NCBI GenBank assembly: GCA_050729835.1
Contig: JBOHLS010000018.1
Location: forward strand, 1 to 56,679
Length of the DNA: 56,679 bases
Origin: REEB95 sp050729835
GTDB lineage: Bacteria > Pseudomonadota > Alphaproteobacteria > ATCC43930 > CGMCC-115725
Direction: 5' to 3'
Part shown: positions 44,178 through 52,838 of the stretch, in pieces
Layout: each line of letters starts with the position of its first letter
How positions within the stretch are numbered: position 1 is the first letter of the stretch
Translations under genes and position numbers: made by a program
Notes under the pieces: generated by a model
Told to the model about the DNA's origin: nothing
What the model saw: the letters and a program-made list of their open reading frames with translations, nothing else
Database searches by the model: none

Positions 44178-45125
44178 ATGAGCCCGCCGGCGCTCGACAG
44201 CACGACCGCCGCGTTTGCGCGCGCGACGCCGGGGGACTTCGTGCCCGCGGTCGGCGACTATTTCGCGCTGCTCAAGCCGCGGGTGATGTCGCTGGTGGTT
44301 TTCACCGGCTTCGTCGGGCTCTATCTCGCGCCGGGCCACCTGCATCCGTTGCTGGCGGCGGTCGCGGTGCTGTGCATCGCCGTCGGCGCTGGCGCGGCGG
44401 GCGCCATCAACATGTGGTACGAGCGCGACATCGACGCGCTGATGGAGCGCACCCGCCGCCGGCCGCTGCCGGCTGGCCGCATGGCGCCAGGCGATGCGCT
44501 CGGCTTCGGCGCGGTCCTGGCGGTCGGCTCGGTCATCGTCATGGGCCTGGCGCTCAATCCTGCCGCGGCGGCGCTGCTGGCGCTGGCGATCGGCTTCTAT
44601 GTCTTCGTCTATACCGTCGGTCTCAAGCGGCGCACGCCGCAGAACATCGTCATCGGCGGCGCGGCCGGCGCCTTCCCGCCGATGATCGGCTGGGCGGCGA
44701 TGACCGGCGACGTCAGCGTCGCTTCGCTAGCGCTGTTCGCGCTCATCTTCTTCTGGACGCCACCGCATTTCTGGGCGCTGTCGCTCTATCGCACCGGCGA
44801 TTACGCCCGGGCCGGCGTGCCGATGCTGCCGGTCGTCGCCGGCAAGGCCGAAACCAAGAAGCAGATGCTGCTCTATACCCTGGTGCTGTGGCCGGTGGCG
44901 GTGGCGCCGGCGCTGCTGCACGCGACCGGCTGGTTCTATGGCGCCGCTTCGCTGGTCCTGTCGGCGCTGTTCACGCTGTGCGCGCTGGCTGTCTGCCGCG
45001 ATAACGGCGACCGCGCGGCGCGGCGCATGTTCGGCTTCTCGATCCTCTACCTGTTCCTGCTCTTCGCCCTGATGGCGATCGACCGTGCGCCGGGGCTGCT
45101 CGCGGCCCCGGGCTTCGGGGCATGA
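44178..45125 (+). CDS. ctaB: Protoheme IX farnesyltransferase
   Basis: Converts heme b to heme o, a precursor of heme a for this oxidase; an inner-membrane UbiA-family prenyltransferase. The 315-residue product has about nine helices and the aspartate motif NMWYERDIDALMERTRRRPL, then VYTVGLKRRTPQNI. The TGA stop overlaps the ATG of the small coxF gene. The position between ctaD and ctaG is the usual alphaproteobacterial order. Confidence 0.96.
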   Translation: MSPPALDSTTAAFARATPGDFVPAVGDYFALLKPRVMSLVVFTGFVGLYLAPGHLHPLLAAVAVLCIAVGAGAAGAINMWYERDIDALMERTRRRPLPAGRMAPGDALGFGAVLAVGSVIVMGLALNPAAAALLALAIGFYVFVYTVGLKRRTPQNIVIGGAAGAFPPMIGWAAMTGDVSVASLALFALIFFWTPPHFWALSLYRTGDYARAGVPMLPVVAGKAETKKQMLLYTLVLWPVAVAPALLHATGWFYGAASLVLSALFTLCALAVCRDNGDRAARRMFGFSILYLFLLFALMAIDRAPGLLAAPGFGA

Positions 45126-45256
45126 GCGAGATCGCGCTCATGGACGACCGCCAGCGTCGCATCCGGTCGCGCAATCGCGCCCTGCTGCTGCTGCTGCTGG
45201 GGGTCGTGGCGCTGTTCTATCTGATCGCCCTGGTGCGGCTGGGAGTCTGGTCGTGA
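45122..45256 (+). CDS. coxF: Small single-helix protein of the oxidase operon, CoxF-like
   Basis: A 44-residue protein read directly from the sequence: a short charged N terminus (MDDRQRRIRSRNRA) and one hydrophobic helix (LLLLLLGVVALFYLIAL), ending VRLGVWS. It starts with ATG overlapping the ctaB stop and ends in TGA overlapping the ctaG GTG start (GTGA), so all three are coupled. Alphaproteobacterial cox operons carry a small membrane protein called CoxF here; the match is by position, size and topology. Its function is not established, probably oxidase assembly. Confidence 0.75.
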   Translation: MSEIALMDDRQRRIRSRNRALLLLLLGVVALFYLIALVRLGVWS

Positions 45257-45846
45257 CGCCGAAACGGAGCGGCAAGCGCTGGACGCTTGGCGGCCTGCTC
45301 CTGGTAGTCGGCTGCATGCTCGGTTTGGTGGTAGCATCGGTGCCGCTCTACCGCCTGTTTTGCACCTTCACCGGCTACAACGGCACGACGCAGCGCGCCG
45401 CCGCCGCGCCGGCCAAGGCGGTCGCCGGCCGCGTCATCACCGTCCGCTTCGATGCCAATACCGCGCCCGACCTCGATTGGGAGTTCCGGCCGCTGCAGCA
45501 GGCTGTCCCGGTCCACCCGGGCGAGACCAAGACCGTCGCCTATCACGCCGTCAACCGCGGCCCGTCGGGCGTTGTCGGCACCGCGACGTTCAACGTCACG
45601 CCGTCCAAGACCGGACTCTATTTCGACAAGCTACAGTGCTTCTGCTTCACCCGGCAGTATCTCGCGCCGGGCGAGAGCAAGGACCTGGCGGTGACCTTCT
45701 TCGTCGATCCCGACATCGTCAACGATCCCAACGACGCGGATGTCGATACCATCACGTTGAGCTACACCATGTTCCGTGCCAAGGACCAGGGCGGCGCCGG
45801 CCAGACCGCCTCGGCCGCCGACGTCTCTCCGGCCCAGTTTCGCTGA
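45253..45846 (+). CDS. ctaG: Cytochrome c oxidase assembly protein (Cox11, copper chaperone)
   Basis: Delivers copper to the CuB site of subunit I. The 197-residue product has one N-terminal membrane helix (about 12-35) and a periplasmic immunoglobulin-like domain with the copper-binding CFCF in DKLQCFCFTRQYL, preceded by WEFRPLQ and followed by VTFFVDP. The start is GTG 45253, overlapping the coxF stop; this places the membrane helix correctly. Followed by ctaE after 14 bp. Confidence 0.95.
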   Translation: MTPKRSGKRWTLGGLLLVVGCMLGLVVASVPLYRLFCTFTGYNGTTQRAAAAPAKAVAGRVITVRFDANTAPDLDWEFRPLQQAVPVHPGETKTVAYHAVNRGPSGVVGTATFNVTPSKTGLYFDKLQCFCFTRQYLAPGESKDLAVTFFVDPDIVNDPNDADVDTITLSYTMFRAKDQGGAGQTASAADVSPAQFR

Positions 45847-45860
45847 AGGATATCTAAGCC

Positions 45861-46685
45861 ATGACCGAAACCAGCCACGCCGCGGGCCACGTCGGCCACA
45901 AGCATCCCTATCATCTCGTCGATCCCAGCCCGTGGCCGCTGGTCGGCGCCGCGATCGCCGGCGTTCTCACCGGCGGCGCGGTGTGGTGGCTGCACGGCGG
46001 CCCGCCCTGGGTCATGGCCGCAGGCATGCTCGGCGTGCTCGGCATCATGTTCGTGTGGTGGCGCGACGTCATCATCGAGGCCGAGTTCCAGGGCTTTCAC
46101 ACGCCGGTGGTGCAGATTGGCCTGCGCTTCGGCATGGCCCTGTTCATCGCCTCCGAGGTGATGTTCTTTTCCGCCTTTTTCTGGGCGTTCTTCTCCTCGG
46201 CGCTCTATCCGGCCGGCGGCGTCTGGCCGCCCAAGGGCATCCGGCCGTTCGATCCGTGGGACATAGCCTTCCTCAACACCATGGTGCTGCTGCTGTCCGG
46301 CACCACCGTCACCTGGGCGCATCACGCGCTGATCGAGAACGACCGCAAGAACCTGGTGCGCGGCCTGATCGTGACCGTGCTGCTCGGCATCACCTTCACC
46401 TCGCTGCAGGCCTTCGAGTACAGCCACGCCACCTTCGGCTTCAAGGACGGCATCTATCCGTCGACCTTCTACATGGCGACCGGTTTCCACGGCTTCCACG
46501 TCATCATCGGCACGACGTTCCTGGCGGTCTGCCTGTTCCGCGCCATCGCCGGCCACTTCAAGCCGGACCACCATTTCGGCTTCGAGGCGGCGGCGTGGTA
46601 CTGGCATTTCGTCGACGTGGTCTGGCTGTTCCTGTTCATCTGCGTCTACTGGTGGGGATCGGGCGGCATCTACGCGGCCGGCTGA
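45861..46685 (+). CDS. ctaE: Cytochrome c oxidase subunit III
   Basis: Third core subunit of the aa3 oxidase, stabilising the complex and proton uptake. The 274-residue product has seven hydrophobic helices. Typical stretches are HPYHLVDPSPWPL near the start, FIASEVMFFSAFFWAFF, NTMVLLLSGTTVTWAHHAL, and the C-terminal WYWHFVDVVWLFLFICVYWWG. Complete. In many alphaproteobacteria a DUF983 gene follows; here SURF1 comes directly. Confidence 0.96.
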   Translation: MTETSHAAGHVGHKHPYHLVDPSPWPLVGAAIAGVLTGGAVWWLHGGPPWVMAAGMLGVLGIMFVWWRDVIIEAEFQGFHTPVVQIGLRFGMALFIASEVMFFSAFFWAFFSSALYPAGGVWPPKGIRPFDPWDIAFLNTMVLLLSGTTVTWAHHALIENDRKNLVRGLIVTVLLGITFTSLQAFEYSHATFGFKDGIYPSTFYMATGFHGFHVIIGTTFLAVCLFRAIAGHFKPDHHFGFEAAAWYWHFVDVVWLFLFICVYWWGSGGIYAAG

Positions 46686-46706
46686 CCGCATGAGCGGCGC
46701 GACGCC

Positions 46707-47420
46707 GTGAGGCGCTCGCTGCTCTGGCCCAGCGTCTGGGCGGCGGCGGGGTTCCTGATCCTGATCGGCCTCGGCACCTGGCAGGTGCAGCGGCTGCACT
46801 GGAAGGAAGGCCTGATCGCGGCGCGCCAGTCGGCGTTTCATCTGCCGCCGATCGCGCCGCCGGCGGGCCTCGCGGCGGCGCAGACGCTCGAATACCACCC
46901 GGTGCACGCCGTCGGCCGCTTCCTCAACGCGCGCGAGATGCCGGTCGCCGCGATCGCCGACGACGGCACCGCCGGCTTCGATATCGTCACGCCTTTCGTG
47001 CTCGACGACGGCAAGGTGCTGTTGGTCGAGCGCGGCTTCGTGCCGACCGCGCTCGAAGCGCCGGACAGCCGCCGTGCTGGCGAGATCGCCGGCCCGACCC
47101 AGGTCGCCGGGCCGCTGCGTCTCGATCGCGGCCGGCCGTCGTGGTTCACGCCCGACAACCAGCCGGCGCGCAACCAATGGTATTACATCGATCTCGGTGC
47201 AATGGCGGCTGCCGCCGCGCCGCATGCCGAGGTCCTGCCTTATTACATCGATGCCGATGCGACGCCCAATCCGGGCGGCTGGCCCAAAGGCGGGCAGACG
47301 GCGATCGACCTGCCGAACCACCATCTTTCCTATGCCATCACTTGGTATGCTCTGGCGGCCGGCCTGGTGCAGATCTACATCCTCTTCGTCTGCCGCCGAC
47401 TGAAGGAGGAGCGCGGATGA
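46707..47420 (+). CDS. SURF1 family oxidase assembly protein
   Basis: Helps insert heme a into cytochrome oxidase; inner membrane. The 237-residue product has the two-helix SURF1 layout: an N-terminal helix with GLGTWQVQRLHWK, a periplasmic domain with VERGFVP and NQWYYIDLGAMA, and a C-terminal helix with SYAITWYALAAGLV. The start is GTG 46707, directly overlapping the stop of a six-codon reading frame that begins at ATG 46690 and has its own possible role. It ends overlapping the M32 gene (ATGA). Confidence 0.93.
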   Translation: MRRSLLWPSVWAAAGFLILIGLGTWQVQRLHWKEGLIAARQSAFHLPPIAPPAGLAAAQTLEYHPVHAVGRFLNAREMPVAAIADDGTAGFDIVTPFVLDDGKVLLVERGFVPTALEAPDSRRAGEIAGPTQVAGPLRLDRGRPSWFTPDNQPARNQWYYIDLGAMAAAAAPHAEVLPYYIDADATPNPGGWPKGGQTAIDLPNHHLSYAITWYALAAGLVQIYILFVCRRLKEERG

Positions 47421-48907
47421 CCAGCGCCTATGCCACGCTCGAGACCCGATTCAGGCGGCTCGGCCTCGTCAATGAGGCGGTGGCGATGCTGCACTGGGAC
47501 AGCGCGGCGATGATGCCCGAGGGCGCTGCCGGCGCGCGCGCCGAGCAGCTTGCCGAGCTCAAGGTCATCGCTCACGAAATCCTCGCCGATCCACGCCTCG
47601 ACGACCTGATCCACGAAGCGGCGGACGACGGCCTGGACGACTGGCAGCGCGCCAATCTCGCCGAGATGCGCCGGCTGTGGCTGCACGCGACCGCCGTGCC
47701 GGCTGATCTGGTCGCGGCCTATTCGCGGGCCTGCTCGGAATGCGAGATGGCCTGGCGCAAGGCGCGGCCGGCCGACGATTTCGCGTCGGTCCGCTCGCTG
47801 CTGCAGCGCGTGCTCGACCTGACGCGCGAGGTCGCCGCCGCCAAGGCGGCGAAGCTCGGCACCTCACCCTACGAGGCCTTGCTCGATCAGTTCGAGCCAC
47901 GCGGCCGCGTCGCTGAAATCGACCGGCTGTTTGACCACTTGGCCGCGCGGCTGCCGGCGTTGATCGAAGGCGCGTTGGCGGCCCAGGCCGCGCGTTCGCC
48001 GCCGCTGCGGCCGGCCGGTCCGTTTCCGATCGCGGCGCAACGCCAGGCGGCGCGGCGGCTGATGGAGCGTCTCGGCTTTGAATTCCATCATGGCCGGCTC
48101 GACCAGAGCTTGCATCCGTTCTGTGGCGGCACCGCCGACGACGTGCGCATCACCACGCGCTACGACGAAGCTGATTTCGCGCGCGCCCTGATGGGCGTGT
48201 TGCACGAGACCGGCCACGCGCTTTACGAGCGTGGCCTGCCGGCGGCGTGGCGGCGCCAGCCGGTGGGCGACGCGCGCGGCATGAGCATCCACGAGAGTCA
48301 ATCTTTGCTCGTTGAAATGCAGGTCTGCCGCTCGCGCGAGTTCCTCGAATTCGCCGCGCCGATCCTGCGCGACTGCTTCGGCGGCAGCGGTCACGAATGG
48401 TCGGCGGAGAATCTCTACCGCCTCGGCACGCGCGTCGCGCGCTCGCTGATCCGCGTCGATGCCGACGAGGTGACCTATCCGGCGCACGTCATCCTGCGTT
48501 ATCGGTTGGAGCGCGCGCTGATATCGTCCGAGCTCGCTCTCGCCGATTTGCCCGAAGCGTGGTCCGAAGGCCTGGAGCGGCTGCTGGCGGTGGCGCCGTC
48601 CGACGACCGCAACGGCTGCCTCCAGGACATCCACTGGTACGACGGCGCCTGGGGTTATTTCCCGACCTATACGCTGGGTGCCATGATCGCGGCACAGCTC
48701 TTCCATGCCGCCAAACAGGCGGTGCCGGCGATCCCAGGCGCCGTCGCGCGCGGCGATTTCGCGCCGTTGCTTGCTTGGCTGCGCGCCAACGTGCACGGCC
48801 TCGGCTCGCGTTATTCGGCCCGCGATCTCCTGGTGCGCGCCACCGGCAAGCCGCTCGACGCGGCGATCTTCGAGGGCCACTTGCGCGCGCGCTATCTCGC
48901 GGCATAG
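47417..48907 (+). CDS. M32 family metallocarboxypeptidase
   Basis: A 496-residue cytoplasmic zinc carboxypeptidase of the Taq/Pfu type, releasing single residues from peptide C termini. It has the HExxH zinc site in VLHETGHALYERG (His263, Glu264, His267), the SIHESQSLLVEMQ stretch with the third ligand, HPFCGGTADDVRITTRY, and DIHWYDGAWGYFPTYTLG. ATG 47417 follows a strong AAGGAGGA site inside the end of SURF1 and overlaps its stop. The link with the oxidase genes is probably only transcriptional. Confidence 0.93.
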   Translation: MTSAYATLETRFRRLGLVNEAVAMLHWDSAAMMPEGAAGARAEQLAELKVIAHEILADPRLDDLIHEAADDGLDDWQRANLAEMRRLWLHATAVPADLVAAYSRACSECEMAWRKARPADDFASVRSLLQRVLDLTREVAAAKAAKLGTSPYEALLDQFEPRGRVAEIDRLFDHLAARLPALIEGALAAQAARSPPLRPAGPFPIAAQRQAARRLMERLGFEFHHGRLDQSLHPFCGGTADDVRITTRYDEADFARALMGVLHETGHALYERGLPAAWRRQPVGDARGMSIHESQSLLVEMQVCRSREFLEFAAPILRDCFGGSGHEWSAENLYRLGTRVARSLIRVDADEVTYPAHVILRYRLERALISSELALADLPEAWSEGLERLLAVAPSDDRNGCLQDIHWYDGAWGYFPTYTLGAMIAAQLFHAAKQAVPAIPGAVARGDFAPLLAWLRANVHGLGSRYSARDLLVRATGKPLDAAIFEGHLRARYLAA

Positions 48908-48941
48908 GCTCGCTTTCGACCGCCGCGATCCACGGACAACG

Positions 48942-50357
48942 ATGCGCTACATCAGCACCCGCCACGGCCGCGCCGCGGCGACAAGCCGGGACTTCGACGA
49001 AATTCTGTTGAGCGGCTTGGCGCCGGACGGCGGGCTCTACGTGCCGCAACGCCTGCCGCGCCATCGCGCCGCCTGGTTCGCGGCGCTGCGCGGTCTGTCC
49101 TATGCCGAGATCGCGGCGCGGGTGACGCAGCCGTTCCTGGGCGATGCGGTGCCGGCGGCCGAATGGCGGCGCACGATCGAGACGGCCTACCGCCCGTTCA
49201 CGCACCCGGCGGTCGCGCCGCTGCGGCAGCTCGACGCCGGCTTGTGGCTGCTCGAGATGTTCCACGGCCCGACGCTCGCCTTCAAGGACTATGCGCTGCA
49301 GCTGGTCGGGCCGCTTTTCGATCGCGTGCTGCGCCAGCGTCGCCGCCGCGTCACCATCATCGGCGCCACCTCGGGAGACACCGGCTCGGCGGCGATCGAG
49401 GCCTGTCGCGACCGCGAGGCGATCGACATCTTCATGTTCTACCCCGCCGGCCGCATCTCCGAGGTGCAGCGGCGCCAGATGACGACCGTGCCGGCGCGCA
49501 ACGTCCACGCCGTTGCCATCGAGGGAACCTTCGACGATTGCCAGGATTTGGTGAAGGCGATGTTCGCCGACGCGGCGTTTCGCGACGAGTTCGGCCTATC
49601 CGCGGTCAACTCGATCAACTGGGCGCGGATCATGTGCCAGATCGTCTATTACGTCGCCGCCGCGGTGGCGCTTGGCGCGCCGGCGCGCGACGTCGCTTTC
49701 GCCGTGCCGACCGGCAATTTCGGCAACGTCTACGCCGCCCACGTCGCGCGCCGCATGGGCCTGCCGGTGGCGCGGCTGGCGATCGCCACCAACCGCAACG
49801 ACATCCTGACGCGGTTCTTCGCCCGCGGCACGATGAGTCTCGGCGCCGTCGAACCGACTCTCAGCCCGAGCATGGACATCCAGGTGTCGAGCAATTTCGA
49901 GCGCTTCTTCTTCGAGCTTGCCGGCGCCAGCGGCCCGAAGACCGAGGCCGCCTTCAAGCGTTTCCGCGCCAGCGGCACGCTGCCGATGACGCGGCGGCAG
50001 TGGCAGGCGGCGCGCGCCCTGTTCCAGGCCGAACGGGTCGACGACGACCAGACGCGCGCCACCATGGCCGAGGTCTATCGCACGGCCGGCTTGCTCATCG
50101 ATCCGCATACGGCGGTGGCCTTGGCGGCGGCGCGGCGCGTCCGGCGCGACCGGGCGACGCCCATGGTGGTGGTCGGAACGGCGCATCCGGCCAAGTTCCC
50201 CGATGCGGTGATGGCGGCCTGCGGCGTGCGGCCCGAGTTGCCGCCCAGGCTTGCCAACCTCATGGCGTTGCCCGAGCGGCGAGTGGATCTGCCCAGCGAT
50301 CTCGCCGCCGTGCAGCGCTTCATCCGCGCCCATGCGCGCCAAAGGGTGACGGCATGA
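48942..50357 (+). CDS. thrC: Threonine synthase
   Basis: Last step of threonine synthesis, turning O-phosphohomoserine into threonine with PLP in the cytoplasm. The 471-residue product has MRYISTRHG at the start, the PLP lysine Lys115 in PTLAFKDYALQ, the phosphate loop GATSGDTGSAA, PTGNFGNVYAA and TAHPAKFPDAV. Typical length for the proteobacterial class. ATG 48942 is the only start near the family N terminus. Its stop overlaps the M16 peptidase start (ATGA). Confidence 0.96.
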   Translation: MRYISTRHGRAAATSRDFDEILLSGLAPDGGLYVPQRLPRHRAAWFAALRGLSYAEIAARVTQPFLGDAVPAAEWRRTIETAYRPFTHPAVAPLRQLDAGLWLLEMFHGPTLAFKDYALQLVGPLFDRVLRQRRRRVTIIGATSGDTGSAAIEACRDREAIDIFMFYPAGRISEVQRRQMTTVPARNVHAVAIEGTFDDCQDLVKAMFADAAFRDEFGLSAVNSINWARIMCQIVYYVAAAVALGAPARDVAFAVPTGNFGNVYAAHVARRMGLPVARLAIATNRNDILTRFFARGTMSLGAVEPTLSPSMDIQVSSNFERFFFELAGASGPKTEAAFKRFRASGTLPMTRRQWQAARALFQAERVDDDQTRATMAEVYRTAGLLIDPHTAVALAAARRVRRDRATPMVVVGTAHPAKFPDAVMAACGVRPELPPRLANLMALPERRVDLPSDLAAVQRFIRAHARQRVTA

Positions 50358-51613
50358 GCATCCGCGTCAGCCGGCTCGCCAATGGAATGCGCGTCGTCAC
50401 CGATACGATGGCATCGGTCGAGACCGTCTCGCTCGGCGTCTGGGTGGACGTCGGCACAAGGCACGAGCCGAAGGCGATCAACGGCGTCGCGCATCTGCTC
50501 GAGCACATGGCCTTCAAGGGCACGACCCAGCGCTCGGCGCTCGACATCGCGGCCGAGATCGAGGCGGTCGGCGGCCATCTCAACGCCTATACCTCGCGCG
50601 AGCACACCGCCTATTACGCCAAGGTGATGAAAGCCGACGTGCCGCTGGCGATCGATATCCTGGCCGACATCCTGCAGCACTCGACCTTCGAGCCGGCGGA
50701 ATTGGAGCGCGAGCGCACCGTCATCCTGCAGGAGATCGGCCAGGCGCAGGACACGCCCGAAGACATCATCTACGACTATCTCCAGGAGCAGGCGTTTCCC
50801 GATCAGCCGATGGGGCGGCCGGTGCTGGGCCGCGCCTCAATCATCCGCGCCATCGGGCGCGACGAAGTGGCGGGCTACCTGACGCGGAATTACGCCGCCG
50901 CCGGCATGGTGCTGGCCGCGGCGGGGAATTGCGACCACGATGCCGTGGCGGCGCTGGCCGAGCGCGCCTTCGCCGAATTGTCGGCGCGCGGCCATGCGAC
51001 GACCGAATCCGCGCGCTATGTCGGCGGCGAATACCGCGAAGACCGCGACCTCGAGCAGGTTCATGTCCTGCTCGCTTTCCCGGGCTTTGCTTTCGCCGAT
51101 CCCGATTACCACGCCGCCTCGGTGGTTTCGGCGGCACTCGGCGGCGGCATGTCGTCGCGGCTCTTCCAGGAAATCCGCGAGAAGCGCGGCCTGGTCTATT
51201 CGATCTATTCTTTCGCCCATTCCTATGCCGACGGCGGCCTGTTCGGGGTCTATGCCGGCACCGGCGAGCGCGAGGCGGCCGAGCTGCTGCCGGTGCTGTG
51301 CGACGAGATCCGCAAGCTCGAGCGCGGCCTCGATCCGGTCGAGCTCGACCGCGCCTGCGCCCAGCTCAAGGCCGGGCTGCTGATGTCGCTGGAGGCGACA
51401 TCCATGCGCGCCGAGCACCACGGCAATCACCTGCTGGTGTTCGATCGGCCTTTTGACGTGGCCGATACCATTCGCCGCATCGACGCGGTCGACGCCGCCG
51501 CAATCGCGCGCGTCGCCGCGCGGCTGATCGCGGTGCGGCCGACCTTCGCCGCGCTAGGTCCGATCGACGCGGTCGAGGATTACGATCGCCTCGCACGGCG
51601 GTTGGCGGCGTGA
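50354..51613 (+). CDS. M16 family zinc peptidase, processing-peptidase type
   Basis: A 419-residue insulinase-family protease related to the mitochondrial processing peptidase beta subunit. The inverted zinc motif is HLLEH (His47, Glu50, His51) in AHLLEHMAFKGT, with the distal ligand Glu127 in VILQEIGQ. The second half has GGGMSSRLFQEIREKRGLVYSI, the substrate-binding stretch. No signal peptide is seen, so it is probably cytoplasmic. The thrC-M16 order is common in alphaproteobacteria. It overlaps thrC and the following GNAT gene by 4 bp each. Confidence 0.94.
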   Translation: MSIRVSRLANGMRVVTDTMASVETVSLGVWVDVGTRHEPKAINGVAHLLEHMAFKGTTQRSALDIAAEIEAVGGHLNAYTSREHTAYYAKVMKADVPLAIDILADILQHSTFEPAELERERTVILQEIGQAQDTPEDIIYDYLQEQAFPDQPMGRPVLGRASIIRAIGRDEVAGYLTRNYAAAGMVLAAAGNCDHDAVAALAERAFAELSARGHATTESARYVGGEYREDRDLEQVHVLLAFPGFAFADPDYHAASVVSAALGGGMSSRLFQEIREKRGLVYSIYSFAHSYADGGLFGVYAGTGEREAAELLPVLCDEIRKLERGLDPVELDRACAQLKAGLLMSLEATSMRAEHHGNHLLVFDRPFDVADTIRRIDAVDAAAIARVAARLIAVRPTFAALGPIDAVEDYDRLARRLAA

Positions 51614-52260
51614 GGGCGCCGGTGGCCTCCGAACTGCTGGGCATCACCCGGTTTTTCGGCGCCGCGCCGCCGCCGTTCCGGCTCGTCGGCCCGCGTGTCG
51701 CGCTGCGCACGCCCGAGCGCGAGGATTTCGACAAATGGGCGGCGCTGCGCGCCGAGTCGCGCGGCTTCCTCGCGCCGTTCGAGCCGAGCTGGCCGGCCGA
51801 TGCCGTGACCCGCGCCGGCTTCCGCCGGCGGCTGCAGCGCTATGCCGCCGACTGGCGCAGCGACCAGGGCTACAGCTTCCTGCTGGTGCGCCGCGCCGAC
51901 CGCGTGCTGCTCGGCGGCGTCAGCCTGTCGAACGTGCGGCGCGGCGTCGCCGAGACCGCCAGCCTCGGCTACTGGATCGGCGAGCGCTTCGCGCACCAGG
52001 GCTACATGACCGACGGGCTCAAGTTGGCGCTCGCCTTCGCCTTCGACCGGTTGCGGTTGCACCGCGTCGAGGCGGCGTGCCTGCCACAGAACCAGGCAAG
52101 CCGGCGGCTCCTGCTGAAAGGCGGCTTCCGCGAGGAAGGCTATGCCAAGGAGTACCTCTCGATCGACGGCCGCTGGCAGGATCACCTACTGTTCGGGCTG
52201 CTGGCCGACGAATGGGCGCAACGCGGCGAAACGGCGCGCGCCTCGGAGACGGTCGGGTGA
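51610..52260 (+). CDS. GNAT N-acetyltransferase, RimJ/RimL type
   Basis: A 216-residue acetyl-CoA-dependent transferase. It shows VALRTPEREDFDKWAALR, SNVRRGVAETASLGYWIGE, the acetyl-CoA loop region GYMTDGLKLALAFAF, and RVEAACLPQNQASRRLLLKGGF, the RimJ-type ribosomal protein acetyltransferase layout. Its target may be the N terminus of a ribosomal protein. GTG 51610 overlaps the M16 stop, so it is the last gene of that transcript. It ends 5 bp from algH, in the convergent direction. Confidence 0.9.
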   Translation: MRAPVASELLGITRFFGAAPPPFRLVGPRVALRTPEREDFDKWAALRAESRGFLAPFEPSWPADAVTRAGFRRRLQRYAADWRSDQGYSFLLVRRADRVLLGGVSLSNVRRGVAETASLGYWIGERFAHQGYMTDGLKLALAFAFDRLRLHRVEAACLPQNQASRRLLLKGGFREEGYAKEYLSIDGRWQDHLLFGLLADEWAQRGETARASETVG

Positions 52261-52265
52261 GCGGT

Positions 52266-52817
52266 TCAGGCGCGTCCGGATTCGCCGGACAGCGACAGCA
52301 GGTCGACGCCGAGCTTGGCCAGCGCGCGCTGCCACTTGTCGCCGTGCTGGGCGTTGAACACGATCTCCTCGTCGGCCGCGACGCTCAGCCAGCCATTCGC
52401 CTGAATCTCGGAATCGAGCTGGCCGGGGCCCCAGCCGGCATAGCCGAGCGCCAGCAGGCTGCGCTTCGGCCCGGCGCCGTGGCTGATCGCGCGCAGAATC
52501 TCGAGCGTCGCGGTGAGCCCGACGTTGCCGCCGACCACCAGCGTGCCATCCTCGACGTAATCGGCCGAGTGCAGCACGAAGCCGCGGCCGGCCTCGACCG
52601 GGCCGCCGAAATGGATGTGCCGGTCGTTCCCCGCGGCGGTCTCGATGCCGAGCTGCTTCATCAGAGCCGGCCAGGTCACGTCGTCGAGCAGGCGGTTGAC
52701 CACCAGTCCCATCGCGCCATCTTCGTTGTGGGCGCAGAGATAGACCACCGAGCGCGCGAAACGCGGGTCCTGCATTTGCGGCATGGCGACGAGAAGATGG
52801 CCGGCGAGCGACGTCAC
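52266..52817 (-). CDS. YqgE/AlgH family protein
   Basis: A 183-residue protein of the YqgE/AlgH family (DUF179). It starts with SLAGHLLVAMPQMQDPRF, followed by SVVYLCAHNEDGAMGLVVNR, HFGGPVEAGRGFVLH and LALGYAGWGPGQLDSE, which define the family. The biochemical role is unknown; AlgH is named for a link with alginate regulation in Pseudomonas. GTG 52817 with GGAGG just upstream is chosen. It is divergent from the electron transporter gene, an arrangement repeated in related genomes. Confidence 0.93.
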   Translation of the reverse strand: MTSLAGHLLVAMPQMQDPRFARSVVYLCAHNEDGAMGLVVNRLLDDVTWPALMKQLGIETAAGNDRHIHFGGPVEAGRGFVLHSADYVEDGTLVVGGNVGLTATLEILRAISHGAGPKRSLLALGYAGWGPGQLDSEIQANGWLSVAADEEIVFNAQHGDKWQRALAKLGVDLLSLSGESGRA

Positions 52818-52838
52818 GAAAACCTCCGGGTTCCTCAA

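Noticed and set aside
47141..47416. Upstream extension of the M32 peptidase gene
   Set aside because: The extension is inside SURF1 in another frame; the strong AAGGAGGA site points to ATG 47417.
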